NCBI GenBank assembly: GCA_030837825.1
Contig: JAUQYB010000106.1
Coordinates: 1-17,745 of the forward strand
Source: Albidovulum sp.
GTDB lineage: Bacteria > Pseudomonadota > Alphaproteobacteria > Rhodobacterales > Rhodobacteraceae
DNA length: 17,745 bases
Direction of reading: 5' to 3'
Part shown: positions 15,161 through 17,745 of the stretch, piece by piece
How positions within the stretch are numbered: the first letter of the stretch is position 1
Layout: each line of letters opens with the position of its first letter
The notes under the pieces: generated by a model
What the model was told of the DNA's origin: nothing
The model's input: the letters and a program-made list of their open reading frames with translations, nothing else
The model's database searches: none
Made by a program: the position numbers and the translations under genes

Positions 15161-15622
15161 TCATGCCCGGCTCCGGCCCAGGGTTGCACCAAGAGCCAGG
15201 CCCGCCCCAAGGGCGAGAAAGCCCGCGAACACCGCGGTGCCGGGCAAGACCAGATGCCATCCGGGGCTGAGCTGCTCGGGCAGCAGGCCATAGTCGATGA
15301 CCAGCGCCAGCATGCCGACCAGCAGGGCGCAGAGCCAGACCGGAACGGTCCGTCTGACGCCCGTGAACAGAAGGAGCGCGACCAGAACCGCGCCCCAGAA
15401 GAAGCATGCCACGACATGGGTCAGGACGCCGGTGCCGGTCACCCCGAGCGAGAAGCCCGGCGTCGAGGCGGCCGCGGGCCCGAACAGCCAGTGGGACGTG
15501 GCGTTGAAGGCGGCAAGCGCGCTTCCGGCGAAAACCCGTCCGAGCCCCATCAGCACGATCGCCGACACGACCGTCCCGCCCAGCCCGGCCTTCAGGAAGG
15601 TGATCACGGTGGTGCTGTTCAT
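15161..15622 (-). CDS. Four-helix integral membrane protein of unknown function
   Basis: The 153 residues contain four hydrophobic segments, about 8-28 (AGLGGTVVSAIVLMGLG), 62-82 (LTHVVACFFWGAVLVALLLF), 92-110 (VPVWLCALLVGMLALVIDYG) and 124-146 (LPGTAVFAGFLALGAGLALG). This is an inner-membrane layout with no catalytic motif I recognise. ATG 15622 is chosen; a TTG further upstream would add sixteen unlikely residues. It starts 45 bases after the stop of the preceding single-helix gene and 75 bases before the lipid methyltransferase, so all three probably form one transcript. A link to membrane homeostasis is inferred only from this neighbourhood. Confidence 0.78.
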   Translation of the reverse strand: MNSTTVITFLKAGLGGTVVSAIVLMGLGRVFAGSALAAFNATSHWLFGPAAASTPGFSLGVTGTGVLTHVVACFFWGAVLVALLLFTGVRRTVPVWLCALLVGMLALVIDYGLLPEQLSPGWHLVLPGTAVFAGFLALGAGLALGATLGRSRA

Positions 15623-15666
15623 CCCGAACTCGTCATGCTGCCCGTGCCGGACGCTCCCCGCGGCGA

Positions 15667-16008
15667 TCAAGGAGAGGTTGCGGGAGGTGTCGCGGGGGCT
15701 GTCGTCGTGCCCGTGCCCGTGCCCGTCGTGCCGGTGTCGGAAGGCGCGGTCGCGGGGGGCGTAGCGGTCTCAGGCGCCGGGGCTGGCGCTGGTGCGGTCG
15801 CGCCTGTATCGGCGGGCGGAGTGGTATCGGCGGGCGCGGTGGCCTCGGGCGCCGGCGGCGTGACCGATGTCCGCTCGTTGCTGACGAAATATCCGAGGAT
15901 AAGCAGAACGACGATCGCCCCGGCAATCAGCCACATGGTCTGCGGACGGTTGGAAACCGGTCTCGACCTCGGTCCGGTCGGGGGCGGATTGGGATCAAGA
16001 TTTGTCAT
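15667..16008 (-). CDS. Single-helix membrane protein with Pro/Ala/Thr-rich tail
   Basis: The 113-residue product has a short polar N-terminus, one transmembrane helix at about 25-42 (MWLIAGAIVVLLILGYFV) and a 70-residue tail made almost only of Ala, Pro, Thr and Gly (repeated APAP, TATPP, GTGTGT). By the positive-inside rule (Arg-rich N-terminus) the tail should face the periplasm. It resembles the 72-residue protein encoded just upstream. The start is fixed by AAGGA seven bases before ATG 16008, and an EcfG-type promoter lies 33 bases before it. A structural or cell-wall-spanning role is possible but not shown. Confidence 0.75.
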   Translation of the reverse strand: MTNLDPNPPPTGPRSRPVSNRPQTMWLIAGAIVVLLILGYFVSNERTSVTPPAPEATAPADTTPPADTGATAPAPAPAPETATPPATAPSDTGTTGTGTGTTTAPATPPATSP

Positions 16009-16041
16009 CTGGATGTCCTTTCGCGATACGTTCTTTGCTGC

Positions 16042-16067
16042 AACGCCGAAACCGGCCGAATGGTTCC
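16042..16067 (-). promoter_or_regulatory. EcfG-type promoter of the membrane-protein/cfa operon
   Basis: Reverse strand GGAAC (16067-16063), 17-base spacer, CGTT (16045-16042), 34 bases from the ATG at 16008. Confidence 0.78.
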
Positions 16068-16098
16068 AGAGGGGGCCGCGAGGCGGCACCGGGAGGGA

Positions 16099-16317
16099 TC
16101 AGGGCTGCGTTCCGGGGTCTGGAGTGGCGGTGCCTTCCTCGGCCGGGGCGGACGCCCCGGCAGGCGTTTCGGGGGGCGGCGGATCGGATTGGCTGACCTC
16201 TTCGAACAGCCAGTAGATGATGACGCCGAGGGCGAAGAGGACAACCAGGGCCATCCCGATGATCGGCACCCTGTGCCGTTTCAACTGCCTTTCGGGATCC
16301 GTCTGCGGTGCGGACAT
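16099..16317 (-). CDS. Small single-helix membrane protein with Pro-rich tail
   Basis: The 72-residue protein has a basic N-terminus (RQLKRHRVP), one helix at about 18-37 (IIGMALVVLFALGVIIYWLF) and an acidic, proline-rich tail (QSDPPPPETPAGASAPAEEG). The charge pattern predicts the tail in the periplasm. The start at 16317 has AGGAGG about nine bases ahead and an EcfG-type promoter upstream. It shares its layout with the protein at 15667-16008, but each gene has its own promoter. The family is not recognised. Confidence 0.75.
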   Translation of the reverse strand: MSAPQTDPERQLKRHRVPIIGMALVVLFALGVIIYWLFEEVSQSDPPPPETPAGASAPAEEGTATPDPGTQP

Positions 16318-16346
16318 GGGGCGCGCCTCCTGTTGCAGCCTTTCGA

Positions 16347-16372
16347 AACCCTCGCCGGCACCGGATGGTTCC
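16347..16372 (-). promoter_or_regulatory. EcfG-type promoter of the 72-residue membrane protein gene
   Basis: Reverse strand GGAAC (16372-16368), 17-base spacer, GGTT (16350-16347), 30 bases before ATG 16317. Confidence 0.75.
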
Positions 16373-16461
16373 CGGTGGAACGGCAGGAGGTGGGCTGGGA
16401 AGGGAGATCAACGCCCGCCCGCGCGGTCTGCGGCGGCCCCGAGGAAGGAACCTGCTTCCCG

Positions 16462-16635
16462 TCAATCGGACACTGGGGGCGCGTCGCCTTCCGGCAGATT
16501 GCCGGGCTGCTTGGTGTTCGTATCCGGCCGCGCATCGCGATCATCGCGGTTTTTTCCAGCCGGATCAATCTGCTGCTGCCGCTGGTCGATGGTGCCGGGG
16601 TCGGGGTGGCGGGTGGTGGGATCGTTGCGTGGCAT
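16462..16635 (-). CDS. 57-residue hydrophilic disordered protein
   Basis: The product is almost entirely polar: MPRNDPTTRHPDPGTIDQRQ, then NRDDRDARPDTNTKQPGNLP and an acidic end. It lacks hydrophobic stretches and cysteines, so it is probably disordered and cytoplasmic. Gene status rests on the AGGAGG site seven bases before ATG 16635 and on the EcfG-type promoter (GGAAC-N16-CGTT) 28 bases upstream; codon-level evidence is limited at this length. It may be another small stress protectant. Function unknown. Confidence 0.6.
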   Translation of the reverse strand: MPRNDPTTRHPDPGTIDQRQQQIDPAGKNRDDRDARPDTNTKQPGNLPEGDAPPVSD

Positions 16636-16662
16636 GAGGGCCTCCTGACGGTGCGCCTCTTC

Positions 16663-16687
16663 AACGCCGCATCCGGGCGGATGTTCC
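16663..16687 (-). promoter_or_regulatory. EcfG-type promoter of the 57-residue protein gene
   Basis: Reverse strand GGAAC (16687-16683), 16-base spacer, CGTT (16666-16663), 28 bases before ATG 16635; divergent from the site at 16718-16742. Confidence 0.77.
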
Positions 16688-16717
16688 GCACCGCCAGGGC
16701 CGGACGGCATTTCGGCA

Positions 16718-16742
16718 GGAACATTCGCAGGTCCGGCAGGTT
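16718..16742 (+). promoter_or_regulatory. EcfG-type promoter of the DUF892 gene
   Basis: GGAAC (16718-16722), 16-base spacer, GGTT (16739-16742), about 100 bases before the ATG at 16846. Confidence 0.72.
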
Positions 16743-16845
16743 CAGGGTCCGGGAGCGTCGGGAAGCGCCCGCGTTCCAACCCCAGGCCGCCGGCCCCGAA
16801 CCTCTGGCCGTTCCGGGCAACCGCATCATCGACATGGAGATCGAA

Positions 16846-17340
16846 ATGAAAGAGAAGTCGCTAGAAAGCGCATTCGCCGACACCCTGAAGGACATCTACT
16901 ATGCCGAGCGTCAGATCCTGAAGGCGTTGCCGAAGATGATCCGCGCGGCACAGTCGAAGGAGCTCAAGGACGGGCTCACCAAGCACCGCAAAGAGACCGA
17001 GGGCCAGGTGGAACGCCTGGAGCAGGTCTTCGAGATCATCGGCAAACGGGCGCAGGGCAAGACCTGCCCGGCGATCAACGGCATTCTCGAGGAGGGTGCC
17101 GAGGTCATGGAAGAGTACGGCCAGACCCCGGCCATCGACGCCGTGCTGGCGGCGGCGGGCCAGGCGGTCGAACACTACGAGATCGCCCGCTACGGCACGT
17201 TGTGCGCCTGGGCCGCGCAGCTCGGCTATGACGACGCGATCCCGCTTCTGCAACAGACGCTCGAGCAGGAGAAGGCGGCCGACGAGGCCCTGTCGGAGGT
17301 TGCCGACCAGGTCAACCAGACGGCGATGGCGGCAGCCTGA
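16846..17340 (+). CDS. DUF892/YciE-type ferritin-like protein
   Basis: The 164 residues match the YciE/YciF (DUF892) family in length and wording: FADTLKDIYYAERQILKALPKM, then LKDGLTKHRKETEGQVERLEQVFE, GKTCPAINGILEE, EHYEIARYGTL and LLQQTLEQEKAADE. It folds as a four-helix bundle; candidate metal ligands are Glu21, His47, Glu50, Glu109, Glu112, Glu140 and Glu142. In enterobacteria YciE/YciF are stress-induced under RpoS; the biochemical role is unsettled (di-iron, possibly peroxide-related). The ATG at 16846 has GGAGATCGA ahead; an in-frame ATG at 16834 is the alternative. It is a single-gene transcript with an EcfG-type promoter and a terminator. Confidence 0.93.
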   Translation: MKEKSLESAFADTLKDIYYAERQILKALPKMIRAAQSKELKDGLTKHRKETEGQVERLEQVFEIIGKRAQGKTCPAINGILEEGAEVMEEYGQTPAIDAVLAAAGQAVEHYEIARYGTLCAWAAQLGYDDAIPLLQQTLEQEKAADEALSEVADQVNQTAMAAA

Positions 17341-17360
17341 CCGGCTCGGGCTGACGGCAG

Positions 17361-17386
17361 AAGGGCCGGGCTTGCCCGGCCCTTTT
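17361..17386 (+). terminator. Rho-independent terminator of the DUF892 gene
   Basis: AAGGGCCGGG (17361-17370) pairs with CCCGGCCCTT (17375-17384) around CTTG, followed by TT. It begins 20 bases after the stop at 17340. Confidence 0.9.
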
Positions 17387-17745
17387 GACTTGCAGGCAAA
17401 ACCGGCCCGAGTGGGGAGAGGCGGTCGTGGTGGACCTCAACCTGACCCGATCCAGGCCGCAACCCGGATTGATCCCGCATAAATCGCGACAGCCCTTCCC
17501 CCAAGAGCGCCGGGAGCGAGGATGCGTTGACCGGACGACCGCTCCCTGTGCGTCTGGCAGAGACGGTTGGATGTCGGGTGGCGGAGGAGGTGGGCCTGAT
17601 GTCGAACCTTCTTTTGTGGATGCCGCTCGGTTTGCAAGGAATTTCTGATCGTCCGGACATGTGATCGAGTGCGGTCTTTTGTCAGGCCTGTTCGTGCGGC
17701 TGACTGGCGCCGCTGGCCGGGATGGTGATGCGCGGAGCGGGGCCA
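17387..17745. other. Right-hand stretch without a supported gene
   Basis: About 360 bases to the window edge. I see no frame with family resemblance and no GGAAC-type promoter. The only start with a good ribosome binding site (GGAGG at 17585-17589) is the ATG at 17599, opening a 21-residue frame (MSNLLLWMPLGLQGISDRPD and one more residue) that stops at 17664. It may be a leader peptide or chance. Confidence 0.4.

Noticed and set aside
13790..16216. 808-codon open frame on the forward strand opposite cfa and the membrane-protein genes
   Set aside because: Its translation is Arg/Asp/Gly-rich without motifs, while the reverse strand encodes a textbook CFA synthase-family enzyme and membrane proteins with proper ribosome binding sites.
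1..17745. Mobile element or prophage origin of the island
   Set aside because: No transposase, integrase, tRNA boundary, terminal inverted repeats or attachment-like direct repeats were seen, and base composition looks uniform across the window.

Overview
The window is GC-rich DNA with strongly G/C-biased third codon positions. Its HWE-family histidine kinase, EcfG-type sigma factor with a NepR-like partner, GGAAC/[CG]GTT promoters and cyclic-glucan-synthase-like gene point to a free-living alphaproteobacterium, most likely Rhodobacterales/Rhodobacteraceae. That placement is an inference from gene families, not from a phylogenetic marker. No rRNA, tRNA, CRISPR array, insertion sequence or phage gene was seen.

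Layout. 1-3837 (+) is the C-terminal part of a cyclic beta-1,2-glucan synthase-like protein, open at the left edge. 3925-5634 (+) holds a PRC-barrel protein and a sorbosone-dehydrogenase-like lipoprotein. 5642-8135 (-) is a signalling block: an HWE histidine kinase, a single-domain response regulator just downstream of it, and a receiver protein whose C-terminus resembles sigma-70 region 2. 8294-10418 (+) has three genes for low-complexity or secreted stress-type proteins. 10501-11589 (-) has a short proline-rich protein and an SDR oxidoreductase. 11790-12605 (+) encodes a hydrophilic disordered protein. 12866-13623 (-) encodes an EcfG-like sigma factor followed by a NepR-like anti-sigma factor. 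13784-16635 (-) has a cyclopropane-fatty-acid synthase-family gene, a four-helix membrane protein, two single-helix proteins with Pro/Ala/Thr-rich tails and a 57-residue hydrophilic protein. 16846-17340 (+) encodes a DUF892/YciE-type ferritin-like protein. The last 360 bases hold a terminator and no convincing gene.

How it fits together. Eleven intergenic sites match GGAAC-N16/17-[CG]GTT, the promoter form known for EcfG sigma factors. Each points toward a gene: ten start 27 to 104 bases before a start codon, and the eleventh starts about 340 bases ahead of the histidine kinase. One lies 32 bases upstream of the sigma-factor gene itself. I read the window as a general-stress-response island. 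Sigma factor, anti-sigma candidate, kinase and receivers sit among their probable targets: envelope glucans, membrane-lipid modification, a ferritin-like protein, an oxidoreductase and many disordered, hydrophilic or membrane-anchored small proteins suited to desiccation or osmotic stress.

The most unusual item is the 224-residue receiver protein at 7461-8135. Classical PhyR is sigma-like domain first, receiver second; here the receiver comes first, followed by only a region-2-like segment that aligns well by eye with the sigma factor encoded in this same window. No ordinary PhyR gene is visible here.
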